From positions 1 through 64,000 of the forward strand of contig MKTU01000050.1 of the NCBI GenBank assembly GCA_001898415.1: a DNA stretch of 64,000 bases. Direction: 5' to 3'. The notes beneath the pieces are model-generated. The model did no database searches and had not been told where the DNA came from. It saw only the letters and a list, made by a program, of their open reading frames with translations. Shown in pieces: positions 16,773-25,534 of the stretch (positions are counted from its first letter, which is position 1; each line of letters opens with the position of its first letter). Source of the stretch: Rhodanobacter sp. 67-28 (GTDB taxonomy: Bacteria; Pseudomonadota; Gammaproteobacteria; Xanthomonadales; Rhodanobacteraceae). The position numbers and the translations under genes were made by a program.

Positions 16773-17903
16773 TTAGTGCACAGATTTGTGGGCGTCGCCA
16801 TTTTGAGCGACACGTAGGGCGGCGCCGATCCACGCGGGATGGAAGCCACGTGGCGTCGACCAGGTGCCCTGCCCTACTAGGTGTAGGCCCGCGCGGAAGC
16901 CGCCGGCGACGTCGCCGCGGCCGAGACCCTTCTCCGCGACCATGTACGCGATTTCATCGATGATCTTCGCTGCGCGCCCTCCTACGAGTTCGGTGAGCTT
17001 GGGCAAAGCCTGCAACGCCGCGCGCGCAATCGCTGGAGGCACGTCGACGCATGCGGTTGCAGGGCGGGCCGCCGGGACCTTCTGGGCCGGGTGGCGCTCC
17101 GGAGTGGGCACCAGGAGCAGGAGCTGCTCGGCTTCCGCAGGACTCAGGCCCCAGACAGGGTCGATGTCGAACGGCTTCCCAGAGGGATGCGTCATGACGC
17201 GGTACATCACGTCGTGGCCAACCTTGATCCGGAGGGTTGCCTGGATGGTGGGGTCGAATGCCGGGCGCACGTGAGCGAGCGGGGGCGTGGGATCGGCCGG
17301 GGCCTTGACAGCGGTCCCGCTGGGCGCCGCGGGGACAACGGTATTATCCCTGCCCTGCGCCGCCGCGGCCGCGTGCGCGTCAGGCTTCCTGGATACGGCT
17401 GGGCTGGCAATGCGTGCGCGCGGCCGCTGCTGTGGCGCTGCCGGCCCGTGGCGATTCGTAGGAGCCGGCTGGACACGCCGGAACTCATCCAGGCGTTCGT
17501 GGGGCGAGCTGGTCAGCAGGCGGAAGGTAGCCAGGAGCGGGCCCGCGAGGGCCGTACGGGTCGGTGCCCCGCGTTCGGCGACGGGGATCCTGCGCAGGAG
17601 ATTTGCGCGCTCAGCCGCAGCGTAGGCTGTGCTTACGGCATTCCGGTGGATGTGGAGGCGATCGGCCATCCATTGCACGGGCACAGCCTCAGACGAGTTG
17701 CAGGTCCGCAGCAGACGGGCCAGGGTGTCGAGCACCACACGGTAACCCGAGGCCGTGAGGTCGGCGTTGGCGAGTCGCTGAAGCGTGTCTGCCAAGCGCT
17801 CCCGTGCGTCGGGGTCGTTGATGTTGGGGTCGGTCGCGCGGGCCTTCCAAAAGCTTTCGGGGATCGAGCGGCACGCAGCCGCCCCTGTCGATTCGGTCAA
17901 CAT
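16773..17903 (-). CDS. Winged-HTH protein, candidate replication initiator
   Basis: 376 residues, with GAAGGAG 8 bases before the ATG. Residues about 70-115 form a winged helix-turn-helix (VQWMADRLHIHRNAVSTAYAAAERANLLRR). The middle 130-230 is Pro/Ala/Arg-rich and probably a flexible linker. The C-terminal part (about 285-376) is an Ala-rich helical domain ending GFHPAWIGAALRVAQ. I do not recognise a named family. It is the first gene beyond the centromere array and lies in the replication/partition part of the element, so a replication initiator or its regulator is a reasonable guess, but position is the only support. Confidence 0.6.
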   Translation of the reverse strand: MLTESTGAAACRSIPESFWKARATDPNINDPDARERLADTLQRLANADLTASGYRVVLDTLARLLRTCNSSEAVPVQWMADRLHIHRNAVSTAYAAAERANLLRRIPVAERGAPTRTALAGPLLATFRLLTSSPHERLDEFRRVQPAPTNRHGPAAPQQRPRARIASPAVSRKPDAHAAAAAQGRDNTVVPAAPSGTAVKAPADPTPPLAHVRPAFDPTIQATLRIKVGHDVMYRVMTHPSGKPFDIDPVWGLSPAEAEQLLLLVPTPERHPAQKVPAARPATACVDVPPAIARAALQALPKLTELVGGRAAKIIDEIAYMVAEKGLGRGDVAGGFRAGLHLVGQGTWSTPRGFHPAWIGAALRVAQNGDAHKSVH

Positions 17904-18027
17904 TGGGCTTCTCCTTCGTTCAGGAAAAGCGCACCCGTTGACGGCCCGGATGGAGCGGAGTAACTTCGCCAGTGTCAGCTGTGCGTTGTCCAGTTCTCTG
18001 CTTCCATCTGGATACCGCCTTCGATAG

Positions 18028-18056
18028 ACCCTCTGGTTGGCGCCGGAGGGTTTTTT
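18028..18056 (+). terminator. Plus-strand hairpin terminator facing away from the winged-HTH gene
   Basis: ACCCTC (18028-18033) pairs with GAGGGT (18046-18051) and is followed by a T6 run to 18056. It is oriented for plus-strand transcription, although the only nearby gene starts at 17903 on the minus strand. It could end a short antisense or regulatory RNA from the 17.9-18.03 kb interval, or stop read-through into the centromere. Confidence 0.6.
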
Positions 18057-18131
18057 CGTTTCTGGGGTACGCCAGTTGTGGTCGTGCGGTTAGCGCTACG
18101 TCATGGCTGCGACTCCATAGGCAGGCGGAGT

Positions 18132-19576
18132 GACCCGGGCCGGGTCACGGGCGAGCGAACCTCGAGGTGCGCGTACGCGCCAGGAGACCCGAGGGGGATC
18201 AACAACAGCGGGCATGACCCGGGCCGGGTCAAAAGCTCCGACGTTCGCGTGTGTTCCGTGGGCACGGGCGTGCCGCACCGTAAGGAGACCCAGGCCGGTT
18301 CGCGATCGCCTGGCGTGAGCCCGCTCCCCCCGCCCGCCAGCAAGGTGGCATTTGGGGGTTTGCGTAACAGGGGGCGGTCTGCGATCACGTCAGGTTGGTT
18401 GGGTGCCGCCGCGAGCGGTAGTACCCGTCCAAGGCAGCGTTGGAAGCCTGGAGGTGACCCGGGCCGGGTCGGTCGTTTGGTCGGGACATCACTTGCCAAG
18501 GACTCAGTGACCCGGGCCGGGTCGCCGTCGACAGGTCTTGGGCGAACGAGGCTGCAAGCGAAGCATGACCCGGGCCGGGTCATGCCGGTAACCATGCCTG
18601 CGATTCCGAGGATTTCCTCGAAGGGAACACCCGCTAGCCGCGGCGTGACCCGGGCCGGGTCAGGTCGTAGCGGATGCAGCTCGGACGACCAGTTGGACTG
18701 GCGTTCCTCGATATCTGTAGCCAGTGCCAAGCCCATCCAGTTACAGGTCGCGCAGGCGTGGTGGTGCGTTATCTGGCCGGCGGCGCTAATGGGAGACTTT
18801 GACGGGTGGCGGGCAGTGACCCGGGCCGGGTCACGGGGTGGTATTACTGACAGAAGGTACTGCCTGCGCACAGGTACATCTTGGCGGCGGCGATCGCGAC
18901 GCAGTTTGGCTGGCTGCAGCTGGCAGAGGTCGAACGCGCTCCGAGGAATGCCCCGGGCCGGGTCACTGAAGGCATCAGCCAAGCTGGTGGCCGGCGCGCG
19001 CGGTTTCGTTCGCTCAAGGAGATGTTCCGAGCAAACGCGTGACCCGGCCCGGGTCACCGGTACGGTTGATGATTCTCCGCCGGTGCGCACCTTGGCTTCG
19101 AAGTCGACGCTGGGTGCCGAGATGACCCGGCCCGGGTCACCCACCGGCAACGCACTGGACGATCGCACCGGTAACTGGGGACCCACGATCGCATCGTCGA
19201 TCCCGACCAGAAACGCCATCGAACCAGGATCGCGTGGCGCGTCGGGTTCTCTCCGAATCGAGGTGGGCTTCTCGCGTTCGCGATGTAGGCCGCGATCCGT
19301 ACGACCCACCAGTTTCTCCGTCAGCGGAGAATTACCTCTCGAAATGACGCCCTCCGGGTCGGTCACAGGATGCCACATAGCCACTGCAGGACCAGTGCCC
19401 CAGGCAGATGGCTCTCGGCTGATTGCCGGAGGGAAGAAGGACACCGACGGATCACCCCCAGAGAAGTGACCCGGCCCGGGTCGGCGCAAACGCCAAATAG
19501 GGGATCCAGATCCCGAAAGGGCGACGTCTGCTCCTGCGGCCCACCGGCAATCCACCCGGGCGACCCGGGCCGGGTC
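18132..19576. repeat. Centromere-like array of GACCCGG-S-CCGGGTC sites (candidate parS)
   Basis: Eleven perfect copies of the 15-mer start at 18132, 18216, 18456, 18509, 18567, 18647, 18818, 19041, 19124, 19468 and 19562. One copy with one mismatch starts at 18950, and one with two mismatches at 18287. The arms are palindromic and the central base gives orientation: G in the first seven, in the 18950 copy and in 19562; C at 19041, 19124 and 19468. Intervals run from 53 to 344 bases and are not multiples of three, so the array is not a protein repeat, although long open frames cross it on both strands. It lies directly downstream of parB, as plasmid parS arrays often do. Confidence 0.8.
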
Positions 19577-19670
19577 AGTGGAAGCTTGGCTCAATTGGGC
19601 AGTACTTCCGATTCCGCTCCGAAGCGCCCAAAGTGGGACATGCGGCCCGGATTGACCTCCCCAAAATGAC

Positions 19671-19696
19671 AAAGGCCCGGGAAATCCCGGGCCTTT
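19671..19696. terminator. Bidirectional hairpin downstream of parB
   Basis: A perfect 11-base stem (AAAGGCCCGGG, 19671-19681) has a 4-base loop and its complement at 19686-19696. Read on the minus strand it follows the parB stop at 19741 by about 45 bases and separates parAB from the repeat array. Confidence 0.75.
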
Positions 19697-19740
19697 ATGT
19701 GATGCCGCCAGAAGGCGGACTTGAGGGGAGGGTGGCCGCT

Positions 19741-20796
19741 TCATGAGCCGGATCCGTCCTCGTCGTCACGCCAGTTCACGACCAGCTCCTGAATGCGAGC
19801 CAGGAGCTTCTCAGGCGCGTCCTTGTACAGCACGACAGCTGGGCATCCGTGCACCATACGGATACGCCCGAGCACCGCGCCCTCGCGCGTGATGACCTTG
19901 TTCCGGGACTGCCGACCGGTTATGCGAGCGTAGATGGTCGCGGCGCGAAGTCCCGCCTGACCGGCGAGACCAGCGATCTCCGTTTCGACACGCGCCCGAT
20001 CGTTGTGCCAGCTCGCGGCCAGCCGTTCCACCCATTCGATGCGGATCTCGCGCGGGTCGGGGAACGCCGCAATGACTTCCTCCGGTAGTTCCGCAAACTT
20101 GAGCAGACGCTGCACCACCGATTGCGCAACGTCCAATTTTGCAGCCAGGTCGCGTCCGGAGTTGAACAGCTTGTCCGCGAGCAGCCCGGCGTAGTGGCGA
20201 CCAACCTCAAACGCCGAAAGATCCTTGCGGCCGGAGTTCTCCAGCCGCATCTGCTTGAGCAGTTCTTCGTCCGTGTAGTCGTGGCACTCTGCCTTGAGCC
20301 GAAGTCCCAGTGCTAAGCACGCCGCGTGCCGGCGATGACCTGACGCCAGCTCGTAGTCGAAATCGGAATCGCCCTTGACCGGGCGAACCTTGGCGGATTC
20401 CTCATTGCCTCCCGTGCTTTTGATCTCGTCACAGAGCTCCTTGAAGTCCCTGTCGACGAACGCATTGGGGTGCCGATCAGCGTAGCGGCTGCGCCTGACC
20501 CGGGCCGGGTCAAGGAAGAGAACGACCTTGGCCTCCGCTAACTCCCGAGCCTTTTCATCTGCCACGGCCTGGGCATGCGCCAGGTCGTCGGCAAGGGATT
20601 GTGCGCGCGCCTCGGATTCAGCGAGCTTGGAACGCAGTGTGTCGTTGGCGCTGCCAACCATCATGCCAACGGCGGTACCGGGAGCATGGCCAGAGGAGGG
20701 CAGGGTGCGCTTCTTTTCAGCCGCGGCCCCCGTGTTCGGCTTTAGCCCGGCCTCGATTGCGTCGAGCAACTTGTCGTTCTTGGAAGACAGGCTCAT
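19741..20796 (-). CDS. parB: ParB-family partition protein
   Basis: 351 residues. The N-terminal 90 residues are coiled coil/linker. The ParB nuclease-like (NTP-binding) domain follows with FLDPARVRRSRYADR and the box II ASGHRRHAACLALGL. Then comes the HTH domain (LAAKLDVAQSVVQRLLKFAELPEEVI) and a C-terminal dimerisation part. It should bind the parS-like sites next to it and, with ParA, segregate the element at cell division. The start overlaps the parA stop by 4 bases, so the pair forms one leftward operon. One copy of the site itself lies inside this gene. Confidence 0.9.
   Translation of the reverse strand: MSLSSKNDKLLDAIEAGLKPNTGAAAEKKRTLPSSGHAPGTAVGMMVGSANDTLRSKLAESEARAQSLADDLAHAQAVADEKARELAEAKVVLFLDPARVRRSRYADRHPNAFVDRDFKELCDEIKSTGGNEESAKVRPVKGDSDFDYELASGHRRHAACLALGLRLKAECHDYTDEELLKQMRLENSGRKDLSAFEVGRHYAGLLADKLFNSGRDLAAKLDVAQSVVQRLLKFAELPEEVIAAFPDPREIRIEWVERLAASWHNDRARVETEIAGLAGQAGLRAATIYARITGRQSRNKVITREGAVLGRIRMVHGCPAVVLYKDAPEKLLARIQELVVNWRDDEDGSGS
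20497..20511. promoter_or_regulatory. Additional parS-like site inside parB
   Basis: A perfect copy of the GACCCGG-G-CCGGGTC 15-mer lies in the parB coding region, where it encodes part of the conserved DPARV stretch. It could seed ParB spreading over its own operon and so feed back on parAB expression. Confidence 0.6.
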
Positions 20797-22313
20797 GCGA
20801 CACGCTCCCGAATCTCAGCCCCTGCCTCGCCTCGGTCACTTTCGGCGTCCTGGCTAACGGACGCGTCCGCCTCTTGGTCGAACAGATCGGCCTCGGGGTG
20901 ATAGACGACGTCCCATTCCGTCGGGTTCTGCCACACATCCCACGTATGGTGCACGGCGTCGTGGAGCTGCGCATACGCCTTATCGAAGGCCTCTCGTGCC
21001 CGCTTGATGCTTCGGTGGCTGCCTTCGTACTTCTCGACGTCGTACACAGTCTGGAAGTCCGACGCCGCATTAGTGGCCACACGCGTCGCGGGGATCGGGT
21101 CTGGTAACAGCCAGTCCTCGCAGCCGGCCGCGAGGAGCTTCCGGATGAAGTGCGTCGACTTGTCCTGTTCATCCACACGCGTCTGGAGCACGTGGACGCC
21201 TTCCCAGAACTTGGAGTGGCCGCCGGCGTCGCGCGCCTGTGTAAGCACGTCGCGAAGCAGCGACCAGAAGATCACGGAACTGGCGAAGTCGAGGCTTGAC
21301 GGCGGCACGGTCACCAGCAGGTGATCCGAGGCAAAGATGCCGGTCGACGTCAGGAAGCCGAGTGACGGTTGCGTATCAATGAAGATGAGATCGTAGCGTT
21401 TCCGGAGCGCGGGGAGCTTCTGCGCCAGGTATTCGAAGATCTCGCCGCCCCAATCCTTGGCCGCGCCGGCGAGCGCGAATTCGCGCCCGTAAAGGTGCTG
21501 GTTGGCGGCGATCAGGTCGATACCGGGCCAGTAGGTCGAACGGCAGATCCGATCGAAGTTCGGCTCGTCGTCATAGAGCGCGAACACAGATTCTTCTTGC
21601 GAAACATCGAGATACGGCGATATGCCGAACAGCGTGGTGGCCGACGCCTGGGGATCGAGGTCGATGATCAGGCAGTTGTAACCGCGGGCCGCCATATACT
21701 GCGCCAAGGTGACGCTCGTCGAGGTCTTGGCGACGCCGCCCTTGAAGTTAGCCACGGTCATCACAATGCCGTGCCCTGGGGCGAAGGGGTGCCGGAGGCC
21801 AACCTGGTTGGCCATGGTCCGCACTTCTTCCAGCGTATAAAGGGTGCGGGAGCCGGTGCGATCGCCGCCCACGAACTTGCCATCGTTGACGCGGTGCAGG
21901 AACTGGCTCTTGCTGAGGCCAAGGATCTCTGCTGTAAGGTTGAGATTGAAACGCGGCGCAACCTTCCGGGAATCCGGTCGCAGCGTCTCCTCTTTCACCT
22001 TGTTGAGGACGCGCTCCATCTGGGCAGCGCGTGCCTCAATGTCAGCGCGTCCAATGCGATAGTGGCGTGGCTTTTCCATCAACTGAGTCCCGTGTGCATG
22101 AGCGCCCTCGTGGCCCGGATGCGAATGGTCGTCCTGAGCGGACAAACCAGCCTTTTCGGCAGCTTCGTACCGTAAATCGCCATCCGTGCCACAAATAGGT
22201 ACGGGCGCATCATCCACCAACGGGAACGAGCGCGCAACTGGTGCGCGCTCGACCATTGTCCACTCCCGACGCAATTCCCGCTTGGTTGAAGCGGGACGCT
22301 CCCCTTGAGCCAT
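20793..22313 (-). CDS. parA: ParA-family partition ATPase (type Ia, HTH-containing)
   Basis: 506 residues, long for ParA. Residues 1-110 are a poorly conserved leader. Residues about 110-165 hold a MerR/HTH-like DNA-binding segment (LTAEILGLSKSQFLHRVNDGKF). The deviant Walker A motif near residue 192 reads NFKGGVAKTSTSVTLAQY, with Walker A' (LIIDLDPQASATTLFG) and Walker B (YDLIFIDTQPSLGF) after it. The HTH plus ATPase form is that of type Ia ParA proteins (P1 ParA, F SopA), which also repress their own operon. The last 60 residues are acidic and seem to be an addition. Confidence 0.92.
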   Translation of the reverse strand: MAQGERPASTKRELRREWTMVERAPVARSFPLVDDAPVPICGTDGDLRYEAAEKAGLSAQDDHSHPGHEGAHAHGTQLMEKPRHYRIGRADIEARAAQMERVLNKVKEETLRPDSRKVAPRFNLNLTAEILGLSKSQFLHRVNDGKFVGGDRTGSRTLYTLEEVRTMANQVGLRHPFAPGHGIVMTVANFKGGVAKTSTSVTLAQYMAARGYNCLIIDLDPQASATTLFGISPYLDVSQEESVFALYDDEPNFDRICRSTYWPGIDLIAANQHLYGREFALAGAAKDWGGEIFEYLAQKLPALRKRYDLIFIDTQPSLGFLTSTGIFASDHLLVTVPPSSLDFASSVIFWSLLRDVLTQARDAGGHSKFWEGVHVLQTRVDEQDKSTHFIRKLLAAGCEDWLLPDPIPATRVATNAASDFQTVYDVEKYEGSHRSIKRAREAFDKAYAQLHDAVHHTWDVWQNPTEWDVVYHPEADLFDQEADASVSQDAESDRGEAGAEIRERVA

Positions 22314-22346
22314 TACTACATCCTGTCGATTCCGGGATAAACCAAC

Positions 22347-22384
22347 AGGTTAGCGAGTGCTCCTGCGGTCTGGACGAAGAAAAC
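22347..22384 (-). promoter_or_regulatory. Candidate parAB promoter (GTTTTC-26-TAACCT)
   Basis: On the minus strand GTTTTC (22384-22379) and TAACCT (22352-22347) are 26 bases apart, and TAACCT begins 39 bases before the parA ATG. The same GTTTTC-26-TAnnnT arrangement precedes the genes at 27428 and 32997. Confidence 0.4.
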
Positions 22385-22541
22385 ACCCAGTTATCGCCCG
22401 AGTTTCTCCAGGCGCAGACGCGATGGATGCGTGCGTTGGACGCGCCATGCCGGCGAAACTCGCGTGGAAACAGCCCAGTTTCAGGGTGCTACCGGGATGC
22501 CGGGTCACACACAATCGTTCCCGAGGGGATATCGGCGCGAT

Positions 22542-22570
22542 CTTTGCGCTGCCAACGGGGAGGCGATGCT
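22542..22570 (+). promoter_or_regulatory. Recurrent promoter element (CTTTGC-17-GATGCT)
   Basis: CTTTGC at 22542-22547 and GATGCT at 22565-22570 with a 17-base gap. The second box begins 35 bases before the ATG at 22600, the usual distance for this element's promoter layout. The -10 box is a weaker match than others. Confidence 0.35.
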
Positions 22571-22599
22571 CCGATAGAGCTGCCACAGGAGAAAGACTC

Positions 22600-22788
22600 A
22601 TGGATCGACCGACACCAACGCCCGCGAAGCCCGTTGACCAGGAAGCCACGCTAGCGGGGCAGGGTGCCTTGTCCGGACTGCGGGCCGGTGTCCGTGCCTT
22701 CGCCATCAGCGTGATTGCGATCGCCGCCATTGCACTGGCGCTGATGTTCGTCGCCTACCTTGCCGGTCGCAACCTGGGGCCGAACTGA
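22600..22788 (+). CDS. Small single-span membrane protein
   Basis: 62 residues from MDRPTPTPAKPVDQEATL with AGGAG upstream. One transmembrane helix lies near the C-terminus (FAISVIAIAAIALALMFVAYLAG). It is the first gene of a rightward run (22.6-27.3 kb) starting opposite parA. No family is recognised. Confidence 0.6.
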   Translation: MDRPTPTPAKPVDQEATLAGQGALSGLRAGVRAFAISVIAIAAIALALMFVAYLAGRNLGPN

Positions 22789-22793
22789 TCCTT

Positions 22794-23549
22794 ATGCGCG
22801 CATTGGAGCCACGAAAGGTGCCGGTAGGCGGGGGCAAGCGCTGGGCGCGCGATGCCTGGATCCTTTCCGGGAGCTGCGTGGTGCCGACAGCTGCCGCTGC
22901 GGCGGTGTACGCCGCCTCGATGCTCTTTACCCTCGGCACGCCAGTTACCGACTTCCTGGTCCATGCGCAGCTGCTCGTGCTTGGCCTTCAAATGCTTGGC
23001 GTAGCGTCCACCGAAAGCCGGCGACCCTTTTTGGCAAGCATCCGACGCGCGGGGGCTGGGTGGATTGCGATCAGCTATATCGTCGTCGGTGGCTACCTGC
23101 TCTCGTTACTGTGTCACCTCGCCAGCATCGGTGACGGCCATGTCGCCAGCCAGGCGCTCCGCGATCCGTGGATACGCGCGGCCATCGTCGTCATCGAAAG
23201 CAGCGTCGGCTGGCTCATCATCCCATTCCTCTATTTCCTCCTTCCGTTGGTCCTCCTCGCCGGCGCCGACATCGGCCGAGCGTGGACGTTGTCGTGGAGG
23301 GCAGTGAAGCTCAACTTGCGGCCGCTGGGCATTGTTGCGGTGGTTTCCTTTGTCGCCGAGCAGTCTGTCCTGATCGCGGCGGTCTGCGCGTGGCCACCCA
23401 TCCTTCTGGTGATCGCACTTGCCATCCAACCGTTCGTCGCGGCCTTCATGTTTGCCGCATACCGGGATGTTTTCCTAAACCTGCCGCCGGTTACTCATAC
23501 CAGGACGGCGCACTACGACCACGCACTAGCCATGGAAGGAGCACCATGA
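22794..23549 (+). CDS. Polytopic membrane protein of unknown function
   Basis: 251 residues with about six hydrophobic segments, including AWILSGSCVVPTAAAAAVYAA, GWIAISYIVVGGYLLSLLC, IESSVGWLIIPFLYFLLPLVLLAGA, GIVAVVSFVAEQSVLIAAVC and ILLVIALAIQPFVAAFMFAAY. The layout resembles bacterial 'BPSS1780-like' or YciC-type membrane proteins, but I cannot assign it firmly. It follows the small membrane gene after 5 bases, and its stop overlaps the next start. Confidence 0.6.
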   Translation: MRALEPRKVPVGGGKRWARDAWILSGSCVVPTAAAAAVYAASMLFTLGTPVTDFLVHAQLLVLGLQMLGVASTESRRPFLASIRRAGAGWIAISYIVVGGYLLSLLCHLASIGDGHVASQALRDPWIRAAIVVIESSVGWLIIPFLYFLLPLVLLAGADIGRAWTLSWRAVKLNLRPLGIVAVVSFVAEQSVLIAAVCAWPPILLVIALAIQPFVAAFMFAAYRDVFLNLPPVTHTRTAHYDHALAMEGAP

Positions 23550-23944
23550 TCCAGATCGCACTCGCCAAACTTCTATTCGACCGGGATCCAGCGTTCCGCC
23601 ACCAGGCGGTCACCAAGGAACAACAAGCCGGCGTCATCGACGGTATCCGCGCCGCCCCGGCCTTCGCCCGTGAACGCATCGAGGCAGTGATCGCCGACAT
23701 CAACGACATCGTGGGGCGCGGTGGGCAACCGGATCCCTTCCTGCTGGTTGACGCCGATCGCGCGCTGACGGTCTTTGCGACGGCGTGCCAAGGCCAGCCG
23801 GAACAGGAGCATTTCGCCAATGCGGTGGCGTCGTTCCTTCGAGGCGCCTACATCAAGGCGCACGCGACGCGCGCCTTCAACGAACTGACGGCCGAGCAGC
23901 GCCGCGTCGCTACCGATCCCTCCAAGATCGTTGTGGCCTACTGA
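23546..23944 (+). CDS. Hypothetical protein
   Basis: 132 residues beginning MIQIALAKLLFDRDPAFRHQ with a 4-base ATGA overlap to the membrane protein gene. It is helical and soluble with no known motif. The frame is open far upstream (to 23168), but that part lies within the previous gene and is rejected. Confidence 0.55.
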   Translation: MIQIALAKLLFDRDPAFRHQAVTKEQQAGVIDGIRAAPAFARERIEAVIADINDIVGRGGQPDPFLLVDADRALTVFATACQGQPEQEHFANAVASFLRGAYIKAHATRAFNELTAEQRRVATDPSKIVVAY

Positions 23945-23956
23945 GCGGAGATCACC

Positions 23957-24289
23957 ATGTCGGCAAGCGAAACCCTGAAGAAGCTGGCGGCACTCCCGAC
24001 GGTTCTCGTCCTGGAGAGCGGAAAGTCGGGCGAACCCGAGGAGGTGCTCAACCTGCTCAACGGCATGCGCGCGCGCCTCGCGAATAGCCGATCGGGATGG
24101 TTCAACGGCCTGGGTAAGGACAAGGTCATGGAGCTGGTCTTCCCGGCCTCATCCATGGAGCACGACAAGAAGTCGGACGTCCACGTGCTCGACACGACGC
24201 GGATCCTTTCGGCGAACGAGGAGCTCCGCCTCGAAGCGGTCTGGGTTGCCCAAGCCGGCGCGTTGCCGCTGCGGCAGGGCGCGGAGTAA
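23957..24289 (+). CDS. Hypothetical protein
   Basis: 110 residues from MSASETLKKLAALPTVLVLE after a GCGGAG site. The stop overlaps the next ATG (TAATG). Soluble; no family recognised. Its place in a tight run of overlapping genes supports it being translated. Confidence 0.55.
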   Translation: MSASETLKKLAALPTVLVLESGKSGEPEEVLNLLNGMRARLANSRSGWFNGLGKDKVMELVFPASSMEHDKKSDVHVLDTTRILSANEELRLEAVWVAQAGALPLRQGAE

Positions 24290-24669
24290 TGCACAACGAG
24301 GCACCCCTGTTGAATCGACGGGAACGGGGCGCTCATCTCGCCGAGTTCAACGCGTGGGAGCGCTTCACGGAGTGGCAGGTGGCGGCCTATCACCGGCAGC
24401 TGTGCCGGTTCGCGGCCATCGTGTTTGCACTGGTGGCCATCTGGGAAGCCATCGGCGTCACGCTGGCGCTCACCATGCTCCCGAAGGAACTCCGCTCCTT
24501 GGCCATCGTCGGGTGGGTCGTGGTGTCCCTGTGCACCACCCTATACGCGTGCGCCCACTACGGCCCGGAAGTCCCGCCCGGCTATGAAGAAGGATGCGCA
24601 CACCTCCGTAGAGCGCGCCGCGCAGCGCGAGAGCGCCGGCGAGCCACGATCAACGGCTTGGCACGATGA
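24289..24669 (+). CDS. Two-helix membrane protein
   Basis: 126 residues. Two transmembrane helices lie at about 41-63 (FAAIVFALVAIWEAIGVTLAL) and 69-88 (LAIVGWVVVSLCTTLYACAHY), with an Arg-rich cytoplasmic tail. A TRASH-like or enzyme motif is not visible. It is coupled to the genes on both sides. Confidence 0.55.
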   Translation: MHNEAPLLNRRERGAHLAEFNAWERFTEWQVAAYHRQLCRFAAIVFALVAIWEAIGVTLALTMLPKELRSLAIVGWVVVSLCTTLYACAHYGPEVPPGYEEGCAHLRRARRAARERRRATINGLAR

Positions 24670-24683
24670 GCGAGGATTTGAAG

Positions 24684-25532
24684 ATGCGAACGAAACGAGC
24701 CCGCGCCTGGCGTGCCTCGCTGAGCACCGTCGCCGCGCTGGCGATGATCGGGGCGACGCCAAGCCCCGCAATGGCCTGGGGCCACGAGGGCCACATGATC
24801 ATTGCGGCGATCGCCGAGGCACACCTCAACCCGATTGCACGCGCCGAGGTGCGCCGCTTGCTCGCCCTCGAGCCCGGGGAGACGATGGAGAGCGTCGCAT
24901 CGTGGGCCGACAAGCACCGCAACCGCACCACGGCCCGCTGGCACTACACCAACTTCCCGGCCGGCGACTGCCACTACAAGCCGGAAGTCGAGTGCAAGAA
25001 GGGGGAGTGCCTGGTCAATGCCGTGGACTATGAGGCCGACGTCTTGGGTGATCGCAGCCGCCCCGACCAGGAGCGAGAGCTGGCCCTGAAGTACGTCATC
25101 CACCTGGCAGGCGGCGACAGCTCGCAGCCGCTGCACAACTACGGGCCTGGAAAAGGCGGCAATGCATTCCAGGTGCGCTTCGACGATCGGGGCACGAACA
25201 TCCACGCCGTATGGGACTCAGGTCTGATCCGCGAGCTCGCGAAGCCGAACGCCTTTCTCGGCTGGATCAGCGGTGGCAAGCCGGACTACCGCGCCCTCAC
25301 CCAGCGGCTGGTCAAAAAGTCGATGACCATGCCGCTAGCATCCTCCACCGATCCGAAGGACTGGGCGGAGGCCGCCTGCAGTATCGCCAATGAGCCGGGG
25401 ATCCTGCCGGGCAGGACGGTGAGCGCCGCATACGTGCGCCACTGGGAACCGGTCGTAGAGCAGCAGCTGATCGAGGGAGGCCTGGACCTCGCGGCGGTGC
25501 TTAACCTGGAACTGAGCGGCAGGGCGGACTGA
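24684..25532 (+). CDS. Secreted S1/P1-type nuclease
   Basis: About 282 residues. The start MRTKRARAWRASLSTV is chosen for its GAGGA site and its signal peptide, which ends PSPAMA so that the mature protein begins with Trp (WGHEGHMI). In P1 nucleases the mature N-terminal Trp and the following His are zinc ligands. Other family features are ESVASWAD, RWHYTNFP, the YVIHLAGGDSSQPLH block and GGNAFQVRF with IHAVWDS. It is a tri-zinc 3'-nucleotidase/single-strand nuclease acting outside the cytoplasm. An ATG at 24666 overlapping the previous stop is an alternative start. Confidence 0.9.
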   Translation: MRTKRARAWRASLSTVAALAMIGATPSPAMAWGHEGHMIIAAIAEAHLNPIARAEVRRLLALEPGETMESVASWADKHRNRTTARWHYTNFPAGDCHYKPEVECKKGECLVNAVDYEADVLGDRSRPDQERELALKYVIHLAGGDSSQPLHNYGPGKGGNAFQVRFDDRGTNIHAVWDSGLIRELAKPNAFLGWISGGKPDYRALTQRLVKKSMTMPLASSTDPKDWAEAACSIANEPGILPGRTVSAAYVRHWEPVVEQQLIEGGLDLAAVLNLELSGRAD

Positions 25533-25534
25533 CT

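Noticed and set aside
18132-19576. CRISPR array.
   Set aside because: Repeats are 15-base near-palindromes in both orientations with intervals of 53 to 344 bases, and no cas genes are present.
18078-19744. Long open frames on both strands across the 15-mer array (about 460 and 550 codons).
   Set aside because: The repeats encode different peptides in different frames because their spacing is not a multiple of three. There is no ribosome site, the frames cross a terminator, and both strands are open together, which is a composition effect.
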